A DNA stretch of 63,117 bases, from contig MKSF01000030.1 of the NCBI GenBank assembly GCA_001897155.1, forward strand, positions 1 through 63,117, read 5' to 3'. A program made the position numbers and the translations under genes. The notes below the pieces were generated by a model. It saw nothing but the letters and a program-made list of their open reading frames with translations, searched no databases and had not been told where the DNA came from. Numbering within the stretch: the first letter of the stretch is position 1; each line of letters begins with the position of its first letter. This document shows, piece after piece, positions 34,490 to 43,611 of the stretch. Origin of the DNA: Bacteroidetes bacterium 47-18 (lineage in GTDB: Bacteria > Bacteroidota > Bacteroidia > Chitinophagales > Chitinophagaceae).

Positions 34490-35449
34490 TCAGGCGGTGA
34501 ACTGTACTGCCTGCTCCTGTTTCCACTGGCTGATGCCATACCCGGGGATCACGTGCTTCTCACTGTGGTAAGAGGAACGGACGAGCGGCCCGCTTTCCAC
34601 GTAATCAATGCCCATCTTGTAGCCCGCTTCACGGTACATTGCGAATTCATCCGGGTGTACAAAGCGGATCACTGGGAGATGCTTCTGCGTGGGCTGAAGA
34701 TACTGGCCGAGCGTTACCACATCGCACCCGTTATCTTTCAGATCCTGGAGGGTCTGCAGCACTTCCTCGGGCTCTTCGCCTATGCCCAGCATGATACCGC
34801 TTTTGGTCCTCACGCCGGCCTCGTGCAGCCTCCTGATCACTTCCAGCGAACGGTGGTATTTGGCCTGTATCCTTACCTTGCGGGTCATCCGCTCCACGGT
34901 CTCCACGTTATGTGAAACGACCTCCGGGGCAACTTCTATGACCCTCTGGAGGTTGTCCCATTTGCCCTGGAAATCCGGGATCAGGGTCTCTAATGTCGTA
35001 TCTGGATTTAATGCTTTGACTGCTTTGATGGTATTGGCCCAGATGATGGAACCGCCGTCCTTCAGCTCATCCCTGTCCACAGAGGTGATAACGGCATGCT
35101 TTACCTTCATCAGGTGTATGGCTTCCGCCACCCTTTGAGGCTCGTCCCAGTCTACTTCCAGCGGGCGGCCGGTAGCTACCGCACAAAACCCGCAGGAGCG
35201 GGTGCAGATATTACCCAGGATCATGAAGGTAGCAGTGCCTGCTCCCCAGCATTCCCCCATATTGGGACAATTACCGCTTTCACATATTGTATGGAGCTTA
35301 TGCTCCTCTACCAGCCCTCTTACGTGCCTGTAGCCTTCTCCCGTAGGGAGCTTCACCCTTAGCCAATTCGGTTTTTTGATGCCCTGACTTGCCTTGCGTT
35401 CGTCTTCATTCTTCAATTGCTGAGCCGATATAACTGGTAATTCTATCAT
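34490..35449 (-). CDS. lipA: Lipoyl synthase
   Basis: 319 residues. Both iron-sulphur motifs are visible: auxiliary [12 protein letters not shown] (C-x4-C-x5-C, about residues 57-68) and the radical [11 protein letters not shown] (C-x3-C-x2-C, about 84-91). C-terminal RSSYHSE motif present. Inserts two sulphur atoms into octanoyl groups of lipoyl domains. GcvH, one of its target proteins, is encoded at 54400. Confidence 0.97.
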   Translation of the reverse strand: MIELPVISAQQLKNEDERKASQGIKKPNWLRVKLPTGEGYRHVRGLVEEHKLHTICESGNCPNMGECWGAGTATFMILGNICTRSCGFCAVATGRPLEVDWDEPQRVAEAIHLMKVKHAVITSVDRDELKDGGSIIWANTIKAVKALNPDTTLETLIPDFQGKWDNLQRVIEVAPEVVSHNVETVERMTRKVRIQAKYHRSLEVIRRLHEAGVRTKSGIMLGIGEEPEEVLQTLQDLKDNGCDVVTLGQYLQPTQKHLPVIRFVHPDEFAMYREAGYKMGIDYVESGPLVRSSYHSEKHVIPGYGISQWKQEQAVQFTA

Positions 35450-35520
35450 AATTGGAATTGAAAAGTTGTATGTGCGAAATTAGAATAATTTTATCTAATT
35501 CCTGTGTGCCTGCCCGTTAA

Positions 35521-36369
35521 TTACTTTTTTTTGGTTCCCGGCGCTTTGATCCGTCCGAGCTGGATGCTCAGGTAAGCGCTGATAAAAAGTTTCTGGGGCT
35601 TCTGCTCCACCATGATGTTGACATCATTGAAATAATATTCAAGCGTGCCGCCTATTTCAAAGGCTGATTTGCGGTTATTCCTCCTGGCAAAGTCAAAATG
35701 AAAGCCGTTCTTCAGGATAATGCCGGGAATGAATTCCATTTCATCAAATCCTTTGAACATGCTCCGGTTCATCACGTGCCCGCTCAGGAACTGCACCCTT
35801 ATGGAGTCGTGGTATTTGACCTCTCCGAGCTCGGCGATATTAAGGTAGTAGGGCTTCTGTATGCCCAGCGAGACGCCGCCGCCGAATACCCAGTGCACGG
35901 AAATGTTATTCTTGTCCGGTTTGCCGGCCAGGAGCTTGCGCTGGTTATACATGAGCTTCGCCGTATAGAAATTGTTGCGCTTGCCGTAGGTGTACATGAC
36001 ATCCGGGGAGACCAGTCCCATCAGCAGGCTGGGCTTTTGCTCCTTGGGGTGTATCTTTTCGCCCAGCTCAAACGTGAAGACCCTGGTGTCGTAGATATAA
36101 TCGTATTCAAAGCGCTTTACGGCCTCGCTCCTGCGCAGGATGCCGTAATCGGCGAATATGCCCCAGCCCTGTAAAGGCAGGCGGAAGCCGAAGCTGAGCT
36201 CGTTCTTAAGCTCGTTGCCATATTTTTTCCTGCCTTCCTTTTCCTGGAGATTGACAATGGCCACGGAATCGGGAATATAGCTTTTATACTCGATCTTCCG
36301 GGGCTGCGCGAACGACAGGGTAGCAAGATGCACCAATGCAATTATTAAAAATATATGTCTGATGTGCAT
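35521..36369 (-). CDS. Exported protein of unknown function, probable outer-membrane beta-barrel
   Basis: 282 residues. Signal peptide MHIRHIFLIIALVHLATLSFA. The rest is rich in alternating hydrophobic/polar strands (NELSFGFRLPLQGWGIFADYG, SVHWVFGGGVSLGIQKPYYL, GILKNGFHFDFARRN) and ends in a strand LFISAYLSIQLGRI close to the C-terminus, as in outer-membrane barrels. I recognise no named family. It is the last gene in a leftward direction; the spacing of 152 bases to lipA start shows no terminator I can support. Confidence 0.7.
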   Translation of the reverse strand: MHIRHIFLIIALVHLATLSFAQPRKIEYKSYIPDSVAIVNLQEKEGRKKYGNELKNELSFGFRLPLQGWGIFADYGILRRSEAVKRFEYDYIYDTRVFTFELGEKIHPKEQKPSLLMGLVSPDVMYTYGKRNNFYTAKLMYNQRKLLAGKPDKNNISVHWVFGGGVSLGIQKPYYLNIAELGEVKYHDSIRVQFLSGHVMNRSMFKGFDEMEFIPGIILKNGFHFDFARRNNRKSAFEIGGTLEYYFNDVNIMVEQKPQKLFISAYLSIQLGRIKAPGTKKK

Positions 36370-36448
36370 GGATTTTATGGCGTTAATGTTGTAAATTTAA
36401 TAAATAATGTGCAATATGCATTCATAAAAAAAGAAATAGTATCAGGCA

Positions 36449-36850
36449 ATGACATCTAAAGTAACCTATCTCGGCGACCTGCGTACCGAAGCCGTACACG
36501 AAGCATCACAAACCGTCCTGTATACCGACGCTCCCACAGATAATAACGGAAAAGGCGAAATGTTCTCACCCACCGACCTGGTGGCTACCGCGCTGGCTGC
36601 CTGCGCGCTTACCATTATGGGCATTGCCGCACGTACCCACCAGATAGACATTACAGGGTCTTACTGTGAAGTAGTGAAAAATATGGCTGCAGCACCCAGG
36701 AGAATTTCCGGGATAGATATCGTCTTTCATATGAAAGGCCAGGAATTCTCATCCAAGCAGCGGACGCTGCTGGAAAACGCCGCCAGGACGTGCCCTGTTT
36801 TTTATTCCCTGAATGAAGCTATTGAAAAGAACCTGGAGTTTATCTGGTAG
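36449..36850 (+). CDS. OsmC-family peroxidase-like protein
   Basis: 133 residues. Conserved FSPTDLVATALAACALTIMGIAA (with Cys about residue 52) and the second Cys in ENAARTCPVFYSL (about residue 114). OsmC/Ohr proteins reduce organic peroxides with these two cysteines. The TYLGDLRTEAVHEASQ N-terminus places it in the OsmC/YhfA-like group rather than Ohr. Convergent with the histidine kinase gene. Confidence 0.9.
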   Translation: MTSKVTYLGDLRTEAVHEASQTVLYTDAPTDNNGKGEMFSPTDLVATALAACALTIMGIAARTHQIDITGSYCEVVKNMAAAPRRISGIDIVFHMKGQEFSSKQRTLLENAARTCPVFYSLNEAIEKNLEFIW

Positions 36851-36881
36851 GGTAGCTGTATACTGTAAGTACTGTATAGGA

Positions 36882-37937
36882 TTATTCTCTTTGAGGGGTC
36901 GCCAGGGTGAACCCGAAGGATGATCCCACATTTTCTTTGCTCCTTACCGTTACGGTCTGCCGGTGCGCCTCCACGATGTGCTTGACGATGGCCAGGCCGA
37001 GACCGGTGCCGCCTATATCCCTGCTTCTTCCCCTGTCCACCCTGTAAAACCTTTCAAATATCCTGTTCAGGTGCTCTGATGCGATGCCCGGACCGTCATC
37101 CGACACCTCCAGCAATACTTTTTCTTCATCTATCTCATAGACGCCCACTGTGATGGTACCCCCGTTATTGCTGTATTTAATGGCGTTTTCTACCAGGTTC
37201 ACCAGCACCTGCCTGATCTTGGATTTGTCGGCCAGCACCGCAAAATTGCTGTAAGAGTCTTTCTTGTAGGTGAGCTGTATATTCTTTTCCTGGGCTTTCA
37301 GCGACAGCTCATCGTACACCTCATTGACCAGGTCGAGTATTTTGAATACGCTGTAATTGATGGCCATTTCCCCCGATTCGAGCTTGGATATCTCGTCCAG
37401 GTCTTTAGTGAGCTGCACCAGCCTGTCAATGCCTTTGGTGGCGTTGCGGAGGAACCTCTCGTTGATGGCGGGGTCGTGGAGGCCGCCGGAAAGCAGGGTA
37501 TCGATATAGCCCTGGGTCGTGAATATGGGCGTTTTCAGCTCGTGCGCAAGGTTCATCAGGAAATCTTTCCTGAACTTTTCATTCTGCCGGAGCAGGGCTA
37601 TCTCGTTCCTTTTGGCATTGCCCCATTTCAGTACGTCCTCGCTCACTTCCTCTATGGACTTCTGCGGCACGATGTTCTCATAAAAGAACTCTTCCCTTTT
37701 GGTGGCCTTGGTATCGTAAATGAACTTATAGATGAGCTTGAACTTCCTGTAAATGAATATTTCAACAGATTTTTTGATCAGGAGGAAAGCGCTGATAAAT
37801 ACGGCCAGCGTGATCGTGATGACCGCTATCCAGTCATCATGGAAGATTAATGTGATACTACCTATAATAATTGTTAAGACAACTGCGTTTATAAAAGCGA
37901 GCTTGGAGGGTGATATGTTTTTATTCAGTAATGACAT
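36882..37937 (-). CDS. PhoR-like membrane sensor histidine kinase
   Basis: 351 residues. Two N-terminal membrane segments (about 13-32 and 36-54) with almost no loop between them, then HisKA with the phosphoacceptor His in NLAHELKTPIFTTQG (about residue 132) and a HATPase domain with NLVENAIKYS (N box), DDGPGI (G1), FERFYR (F box) and GGTGLGLAIVKHI (G2). The lack of a periplasmic loop indicates sensing in or through the membrane. No response regulator lies beside it. Overall layout matches PhoR-type kinases. Confidence 0.92.
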   Translation of the reverse strand: MSLLNKNISPSKLAFINAVVLTIIIGSITLIFHDDWIAVITITLAVFISAFLLIKKSVEIFIYRKFKLIYKFIYDTKATKREEFFYENIVPQKSIEEVSEDVLKWGNAKRNEIALLRQNEKFRKDFLMNLAHELKTPIFTTQGYIDTLLSGGLHDPAINERFLRNATKGIDRLVQLTKDLDEISKLESGEMAINYSVFKILDLVNEVYDELSLKAQEKNIQLTYKKDSYSNFAVLADKSKIRQVLVNLVENAIKYSNNGGTITVGVYEIDEEKVLLEVSDDGPGIASEHLNRIFERFYRVDRGRSRDIGGTGLGLAIVKHIVEAHRQTVTVRSKENVGSSFGFTLATPQRE

Positions 37938-38101
37938 AGTTGCGTTGCGTTTCGAAGTTTACTAAGGTAAGCGGAATTTTACTCCGCCGTTTTTTAAGCG
38001 GCATTATTAAATTGTAAATAATTATGAAAATGCTAAAAACCAATAATAAAAATACGATTTTGAGTAGTTTTTCCTTATTTTTGATAATGTAATATTTATA
38101 T

Positions 38102-40039
38102 ATGTTTAATTTGATGATATCCAGACTCCGTATTGGTTTCCTGTTACTGGTAATGATATTGCTGACCGCTGCCGACAGCAGGGCGTCGCATATGGTAGGA
38201 GGTGATATTATTTACCGCTGTCTCGGCAATAACCGCTATGAGCTTACCTTCATCCTGTACCAGGATTGTGCCAGCGGCAACCAGGAAGCCATCAGGGCCG
38301 ATGCTCCTTTACGTTTCGGGATCTTTAAGGGAGCGGATAAGAATATTTTTTATACGGAAGGGCAGATACCTAATTTTTCCCAGGAATATATACCGGCAGA
38401 ATTCTCCAATGAATGCATCAATAACCCGCCCATTGCCTGCCTGCAGCGCCAGATATTCAGAACGACCGTTACGCTGGACACCAGCTTTTATGGCTACCGC
38501 ATATTGTACCAGCGCTGCTGCCGTAACCAGACCATCTTTAACGTGATCAATCCCGGGGAGACCGGGGTGACCTATTATGTGGACGTCCCGCCCATCCGGT
38601 CGGTCGGCTGTGTGAATAACAGTCCCGTATTCAAGAACTTCCCGCCGCAGATCATCTGTGTCAACAATCCCTTTCGCTACGATTTTTCAGCTACGGACCC
38701 GGACGGGGATTCGCTTACCTACCGGCTGTGCAGCGCCTATCCCGGCGCTACGCTGAACGACCCGTATCCTGACGGCGGCAATATGTTCATGCCGCGTAAC
38801 CCTATCAACTACCTGCCTCCTTATTCCGGCGCCAATCCTATAAGCTCGAACCCGCAGCTCACCATAGACCCCGTTACCGGTATTATGACCGGGACGCCTA
38901 CCCGCCAGGGCAGGTATGTGGTGACGGTCTGCGTGGATGAATGGAGCAATGGCGTGATCAAAAACTCCATATCCAGGGATGTGCAGTTCACGATTACCAA
39001 CTGCTCGAAATCGGTGTATGCCAGCATGCCCAGCTGGAGGGACAGGGAGGATGTGTATACCATACAATGTACTTCCAATACCGTAAAGTTCGTTAATACC
39101 AGCTACGGCGGGTTTTCCTACCTGTGGCGGTTCGGCGTGGGAGATGCTTCATCCACCAACGTGGAGCCTACCTTTACCTATCCCGGTGTAGGCGAATATG
39201 AAGTGACGCTGATTGTCAATCCCGGCACTACCTGTACCGACAGTATTACCAAAAAGGTCATCATCAATCCTTTCTTTGATGTGGATTATACATTTGAAGG
39301 TAAAATGTGTCCCAATGAGCTGATTGAATTCGAATCGGAAATCTTTACCCAGATAGATACGGCCATTTCCTACAAATGGTACTTCGAGAACGCGGAAGTG
39401 AAGGATGGGCCCAATACGTCTCATATATTCCCGCCTCCGGGTGGCGACAAGTATGTGACCCTGGTGACCGAATCCAGGCTCGGCTGTGTGGATACGCTGA
39501 CCAAGGTAATACCCCTGGACGTTATAGATGTATTTGCCGGTAACGATACGATCATAGTGGTGAACTACGACTTTACCTTTAACGGCACGGGCGCGGATAT
39601 ATACCAATGGTCCCCCTCCACGCACCTGAGCGATCCCAATATTGCAAGGCCGCGTGCGGTCTTCACTGATACCGGCACCTATACTTACTACCTGAAAGGG
39701 ATGACCCCCTCGGGCTGTGAGGATATTGATACGATCAATATACGTGTCGTGCTATATCCCCATATGTTCTTGCCCAATGCCTTCTCACCCAACGGGGACG
39801 GTCTGAACGATGTGCTGCGACCTACTATCGTGGGCTACGCGCTGGTAAATACCTTCGAGATCTATAACAGGTTCGGTCAACTGGTCTATAAATCGGCCAA
39901 TGACAACTACCCGGGCTGGGACGGCACTTATCGCGGACAGCCGGCAGATGTAGGCGTTTATTACTACAGGATAACCTTTACGGATCCTTTCTCTACCGAC
40001 CGGCATGAGAAGACGGGCGATGTGACTTTGCTCCGGTAG
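38102..40039 (+). CDS. Large secreted protein with PKD domain and gliding/T9SS-type C-terminal domain
   Basis: 645 residues. Signal peptide (to about residue 28), then SHMVGGDIIYRC, a characteristic N-terminal region of Bacteroidota surface proteins, repeated cadherin-like strands (FSATDPDGDSLTYRLCSA, about 195-212), a PKD segment (SYLWRFGVGDASSTNVEPTFTYPGVGEYEVTLIV, about 345-378), and a C-terminal gliding-motility (CHU_C) domain with LPNAFSPNGDGLNDVL and YNRFGQLVY. The C-terminal domain is a type IX secretion sorting signal. Likely cell-surface adhesin. Many paired cysteines suggest disulphide bonds. Confidence 0.92.
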   Translation: MFNLMISRLRIGFLLLVMILLTAADSRASHMVGGDIIYRCLGNNRYELTFILYQDCASGNQEAIRADAPLRFGIFKGADKNIFYTEGQIPNFSQEYIPAEFSNECINNPPIACLQRQIFRTTVTLDTSFYGYRILYQRCCRNQTIFNVINPGETGVTYYVDVPPIRSVGCVNNSPVFKNFPPQIICVNNPFRYDFSATDPDGDSLTYRLCSAYPGATLNDPYPDGGNMFMPRNPINYLPPYSGANPISSNPQLTIDPVTGIMTGTPTRQGRYVVTVCVDEWSNGVIKNSISRDVQFTITNCSKSVYASMPSWRDREDVYTIQCTSNTVKFVNTSYGGFSYLWRFGVGDASSTNVEPTFTYPGVGEYEVTLIVNPGTTCTDSITKKVIINPFFDVDYTFEGKMCPNELIEFESEIFTQIDTAISYKWYFENAEVKDGPNTSHIFPPPGGDKYVTLVTESRLGCVDTLTKVIPLDVIDVFAGNDTIIVVNYDFTFNGTGADIYQWSPSTHLSDPNIARPRAVFTDTGTYTYYLKGMTPSGCEDIDTINIRVVLYPHMFLPNAFSPNGDGLNDVLRPTIVGYALVNTFEIYNRFGQLVYKSANDNYPGWDGTYRGQPADVGVYYYRITFTDPFSTDRHEKTGDVTLLR

Positions 40040-40062
40040 CAGCAAGATATTTCCATAATATA

Positions 40063-40092
40063 AAAAGGATGCGTCATCAGGCGCATCCTTTT
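40063..40092 (+). terminator. Terminator after the surface protein gene
   Basis: Perfect stem AAAAGGATGCG (40063-40073) / CGCATCCTTTT (40082-40092). Confidence 0.85.
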
Positions 40093-40099
40093 ATAATTA

Positions 40100-40273
40100 A
40101 TATAGGAAACAAAGTCACTATAAGCTGCCAATTATTATAAGAGATGCCTCACATCCGTTCGGAATGCCCGGCACCCTCAGCTCCTTCCCTGCAAAAATAC
40201 TCTCTGGCCCCAGGGGACACTTATCAGTAAAGCGTATCCGTAATAAAAGGTTGTTTCCTGTAAGCAGATAATT
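40100..40273 (-). repeat. REP/MITE-like repeat, copy 4 (inverted)
   Basis: Reads in reverse complement: TATCTGCTTACAGGAAACAA at the start (about 40273), core GGCATTCCGAACGGATGTG (complement of 40150-40168), GGCATCTCTTATAAT, and ends with GTTTCCTATATTAA near 40100. The AGGAAAC/GTTTCCT ends are inverted. Confidence 0.75.
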
Positions 40274-40333
40274 TCTTATGATTATGTGCAATCCGGTTCC
40301 GGGCCGGCCGGTTTACGGTGGCTGAGCAGCTGC

Positions 40334-41101
40334 CTAATCCCGGCGGATATTCCTGAACTGTATAATGGATTGTGTAAGCGACTGGTACACATCCCTGGCC
40401 AGCCCCATATGCTGCAGCATATCCATGTGCCTGCTGATCGTATTGAAATCGTTACGGATAGCAGGGCCGGTTTGCCTGCTGACCAGGTGCCCCTGCTTTA
40501 CATTGTCGATACCCTGTGAAATGATAGGTTGTAAGATCTGAAAATCGATCTGCTGTTCAAGGCAAATCTGTTCTGCCATAGCGTACAGGTGGTTGGTGAA
40601 ATTATTGACCAGCACGGCGCTCAGGTGCAGGTAGCTCCTGGACGCATCATCCAGGTGATGGATATTGTCGGATATGGCTGCGGCAATTTTTCTGACAACC
40701 GCCAGCAGTTCCGTTGTGGAAGCGTCCACGACAAGCGGGATATCCCTTGTGACAGGCAGGTTATGCTTATTGACGGAATAGAGGGGCCATATCACACCCA
40801 GTTGCGTGCTCAGGCCGGCAAACATCCCCAGGCTGTTGCTGCCTGAGCAGTGGATCACTATTTTGTCTTTAAGGGTGGCTATGTTGCTGAACACCTTAAA
40901 GGCGTCATCCTTAACCGCAATGATAAAAATATCGGCATCTTCCAGCAGCTCCGGGTCGTCCACAGGCATAGCCCCGAGCTTGGCTGCGAGCTCAGCCGCG
41001 TTCCTGGGGCTGAAGACCTGCCGGATGTGCCAGCCGGCATTATACAAGGCCAGCCCGAAGTAGGTTGCCACATTCCCGCTTCCTAATATGGTAATGTTCA
41101 T
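40334..41101 (-). CDS. DUF2520 Rossmann-fold protein
   Basis: 255 residues. N-terminal NAD(P) loop ILGSGNVATYFGLAL (residues 4-18), VIHCSGSNSLG, GVIWPLYSVNKHN, then a helical DUF2520 C-terminal domain with ASRSYLHLSAVLVNNFTNHLY. Resembles pyrroline-5-carboxylate reductase and F420-dependent NADP oxidoreductase folds. Activity unknown. It is three bases downstream of the acyltransferase gene in the same direction. Confidence 0.88.
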   Translation of the reverse strand: MNITILGSGNVATYFGLALYNAGWHIRQVFSPRNAAELAAKLGAMPVDDPELLEDADIFIIAVKDDAFKVFSNIATLKDKIVIHCSGSNSLGMFAGLSTQLGVIWPLYSVNKHNLPVTRDIPLVVDASTTELLAVVRKIAAAISDNIHHLDDASRSYLHLSAVLVNNFTNHLYAMAEQICLEQQIDFQILQPIISQGIDNVKQGHLVSRQTGPAIRNDFNTISRHMDMLQHMGLARDVYQSLTQSIIQFRNIRRD

Positions 41102-41104
41102 TGA

Positions 41105-41860
41105 TCAGTTTTTATTGTGTTGGAGGTAGTAGGCTTCCATATCGGCTCTTACCTGGTCTTTCAGCTCGTCTTTCTGCCGGAGCGACAGGCCTTGCGTGGA
41201 ATAGGCTTTGATGAAATGTATGTCTATGCAGGCCGGTAATGCCCAGAGCATGGGCTTGCCGGGAAGTATTTTCCGGGTGTTGAACAGCAGGCCCGCTATG
41301 ATAGGCTTCTGCGCCCGGATGGCCGTAATGAAGGCGCCGTCGTAAAAGGGCAGGAGCGGGGCGTTTGTCTTATTGCGTGTGCCTTCCGGGTATAAGGTGA
41401 GGTGCAGCGCATCCTGCTTCAGGGTCTTTTGCATTTCAATGAAGCTCTCTTTCCGGCTGCTTTCCTTTTTCCTGTCCAGCAGGATGGAGCCCGCTTTATA
41501 TATGATCCCGAACAAAGGTATCCTGGACAGCTCTATTTTTGCAAGCGTCTTATTGGGGCCGGGCACCCAGGGCATGGATACCGGTATGTCCACGAATGAA
41601 TTATGATTGACCACCACGACATAGTTCTGCCCCTTTTCAAACAGCGCCTTTCCTTTTCTTCTCACCCTTATAAATACCAGCGGCAGGAAGATGCCCATCC
41701 ATATGCGATAGGTAGGATGCACTATCCTGGCCCTTACCGGTTCTCTGAACAGTAATGCGATACCCGCCGGGATCAGCGCGAACAATACCATTGTTACCAG
41801 GAAAAGCAGTACCCCGTAAAAAAAGTAAATATGGCCCAATATACGTTTGACAGGATTCAT
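41105..41860 (-). CDS. 1-acyl-sn-glycerol-3-phosphate acyltransferase (PlsC-like)
   Basis: About 251 residues. Two N-terminal membrane segments, then the acyltransferase motif H-x4-D in VVNHNSFVDIPV, and EGTRNKT in LYPEGTRNKTNAPLLPF. Adds the second acyl chain in phosphatidic acid synthesis. The ATG at 41860 is chosen because the longer reading begins with a TTG inside the -7 box at 41867-41874. Confidence 0.9.
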   Translation of the reverse strand: MNPVKRILGHIYFFYGVLLFLVTMVLFALIPAGIALLFREPVRARIVHPTYRIWMGIFLPLVFIRVRRKGKALFEKGQNYVVVVNHNSFVDIPVSMPWVPGPNKTLAKIELSRIPLFGIIYKAGSILLDRKKESSRKESFIEMQKTLKQDALHLTLYPEGTRNKTNAPLLPFYDGAFITAIRAQKPIIAGLLFNTRKILPGKPMLWALPACIDIHFIKAYSTQGLSLRQKDELKDQVRADMEAYYLQHNKN

Positions 41861-41866
41861 AGGCTG

Positions 41867-41874
41867 CAAAGATA
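41867..41874 (-). promoter_or_regulatory. -7 box of the PlsC-like gene, leaderless transcript likely
   Basis: TATCTTTG on the minus strand (complement of 41867-41874) ends six bases before the ATG at 41860, so the transcript starts at or next to the start codon. Confidence 0.55.
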
Positions 41875-42092
41875 CTAAACGAAATATATTATAAATGGTC
41901 TAAATGATGGGCTGTAAAGTAAACGCAGCAGCAGGCCGGGAATAAGGGCTGCCGCTGCTAAAAAACGGTATTTCAATATTTTAGCTCCGGGCACCGGCCG
42001 GGAGGCCTTATTTTTCCCGGCGACCTAAACATTCTTTAATATTTTTTTGTTACTTTACTGAATTGTATAAGTATAAAAAATCTTAATCGGCT

Positions 42093-43523
42093 ATGCTTAA
42101 CGAAAGTGATAGATTGGTGCCGATTCCTGGCTTTGAATTGAAAATTGAAGAGATTTTTGCTAATCAGAAAGCATATAAATCTGCAGTAAAATATTTGGAT
42201 ATTCCCGCGCGCAAACAGTATATCAAAAAATTTATTGTAAATATTCTTAAACACAAAGCGGATCTGGAATGGGCACTGAAGCAAGATATTCAGATGCACC
42301 CGGTAGTAGCGGGGTTTGTTGAATTATATGGGATCCTTAATGATCTGAAATTCCTGGACGAGCAGTTGGGATTGAATCTGAAGCAGGATCATATCAACGA
42401 TTTACATGTGGACAGGAAAGTTCATACTATTAAGGAACCTAAGGGCAACTGCCTTATAATCACACCCTGGTACGACCCTGTACACTTACCCCTGTTGCTC
42501 ATAGGAGTAGCGGTAGCCACCGGCAATACGGTGATGCTGAACCTTTCCCAATATGTACCTTATTCCAATAATATCATCAAGCAGGTCATAGACGAAACCT
42601 TCCCCCAGGAATGGGTGGTGGCGTTTGAAGGCAACAGGAAGATCGTGGAGAAGCTGCTGACCCTGGACTTTGACCTGGTACACTTTACCGGCACCAGGCA
42701 TAAGGGGCTTACCATTCAGCAGAAGGTAGCCACCTATGCCATTCCCGTGGCGCTGGAATTAAGAGGCAGGACCGCGGTATTTGTGGATAAGCATGAGAAT
42801 TATGGTATAATAGCCAGGAAAATCATCGCGGCCAAATTCTTTAAGGCCGGTCAGACCTCCTTTGCTCCGGATATAGTATTCGTTTCGGCCGGTGAAAGGG
42901 AAGCCCTTGCACGCGCGTTGAAGCTGGCGCTGGCGCAAATGCAGAAAGACAGCCAGATGTACCAGCAGGACTTTATGAAGATAGCGAATCACAAAAGGTT
43001 CGATAAGCTGTTCTCTATGTACCATGATGCCTTACAAAAGGGCGCCGTTGAGATATGTTCCGGTACGGTGGACAGGCGGCACCTGTATATAGATCCTATT
43101 ATCCTGACCGGGATGCATAAGGATATGTCATTGATGCAGGAAGAGATATTCGGGCCCCTGCTGCCGGTAATGGGATATGAGGATGTGAAAGAGGCTTTTG
43201 AGGCGCTCAGCGAAACGCCTCACCTGGTCAACCTGTGTATTTTCAGCGGTCGCCAGGGCTTTATTGACAATATCATAGGCGCCACAACGTCCAGGACGGT
43301 CTTTATAAATGAAACGCCGGTCTACGGCATGCCGCATATGAAGAATGTGGACGGGTCGGACAAGCCTTCCTGCAGTGCCTCCAAGATTAAAAAGGAAATC
43401 ATGCTTTTTACAACCCAGAGAGATGTACTGACCTCTTCGGGAAAATATAATACGGCTGCCGATAACAGGTCAGATACCCAGCAGCATATCGTGGACAGGC
43501 TGTCCAAGCTTTTCGGGGCCTGA
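42093..43523 (+). CDS. Aldehyde-dehydrogenase-fold protein lacking catalytic Cys
   Basis: 476 residues over the full ALDH fold (class 3-like). The nucleophile motif reads KAGQTSFAPD (Ser256) where active enzymes have GQTC. The oxyanion Asn of PWNxP is replaced (TPWYDP, Tyr127). The general-base Glu is kept (LELRGRT, Glu222). The Rossmann G-x-x-x-x-G reads HFTGTRHKG. I infer a pseudoenzyme or altered chemistry. The N-terminus (MLNESDRLVPIPGFELKIEEIFANQKAY) and C-terminus (HIVDRLSKLFGA) extend beyond the fold. Followed by a terminator; partner unknown. Confidence 0.85.
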   Translation: MLNESDRLVPIPGFELKIEEIFANQKAYKSAVKYLDIPARKQYIKKFIVNILKHKADLEWALKQDIQMHPVVAGFVELYGILNDLKFLDEQLGLNLKQDHINDLHVDRKVHTIKEPKGNCLIITPWYDPVHLPLLLIGVAVATGNTVMLNLSQYVPYSNNIIKQVIDETFPQEWVVAFEGNRKIVEKLLTLDFDLVHFTGTRHKGLTIQQKVATYAIPVALELRGRTAVFVDKHENYGIIARKIIAAKFFKAGQTSFAPDIVFVSAGEREALARALKLALAQMQKDSQMYQQDFMKIANHKRFDKLFSMYHDALQKGAVEICSGTVDRRHLYIDPIILTGMHKDMSLMQEEIFGPLLPVMGYEDVKEAFEALSETPHLVNLCIFSGRQGFIDNIIGATTSRTVFINETPVYGMPHMKNVDGSDKPSCSASKIKKEIMLFTTQRDVLTSSGKYNTAADNRSDTQQHIVDRLSKLFGA

Positions 43524-43560
43524 TGTCCCGGAGCAATAAGATATGCGGCTATATAAAGAG

Positions 43561-43598
43561 CCTGCCCACCATATAGGCGGGCAGGGTCTTGTTTTTTT
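43561..43598 (+). terminator. Terminator between the ALDH-like and thiolase genes
   Basis: Stem CCTGCCC (43561-43567) / GGGCAGG (43579-43585), then TCTTGTTTTTTT. Lies between convergent genes. Confidence 0.8.
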
Positions 43599-43611
43599 AA
43601 AGCAGGGGTTA

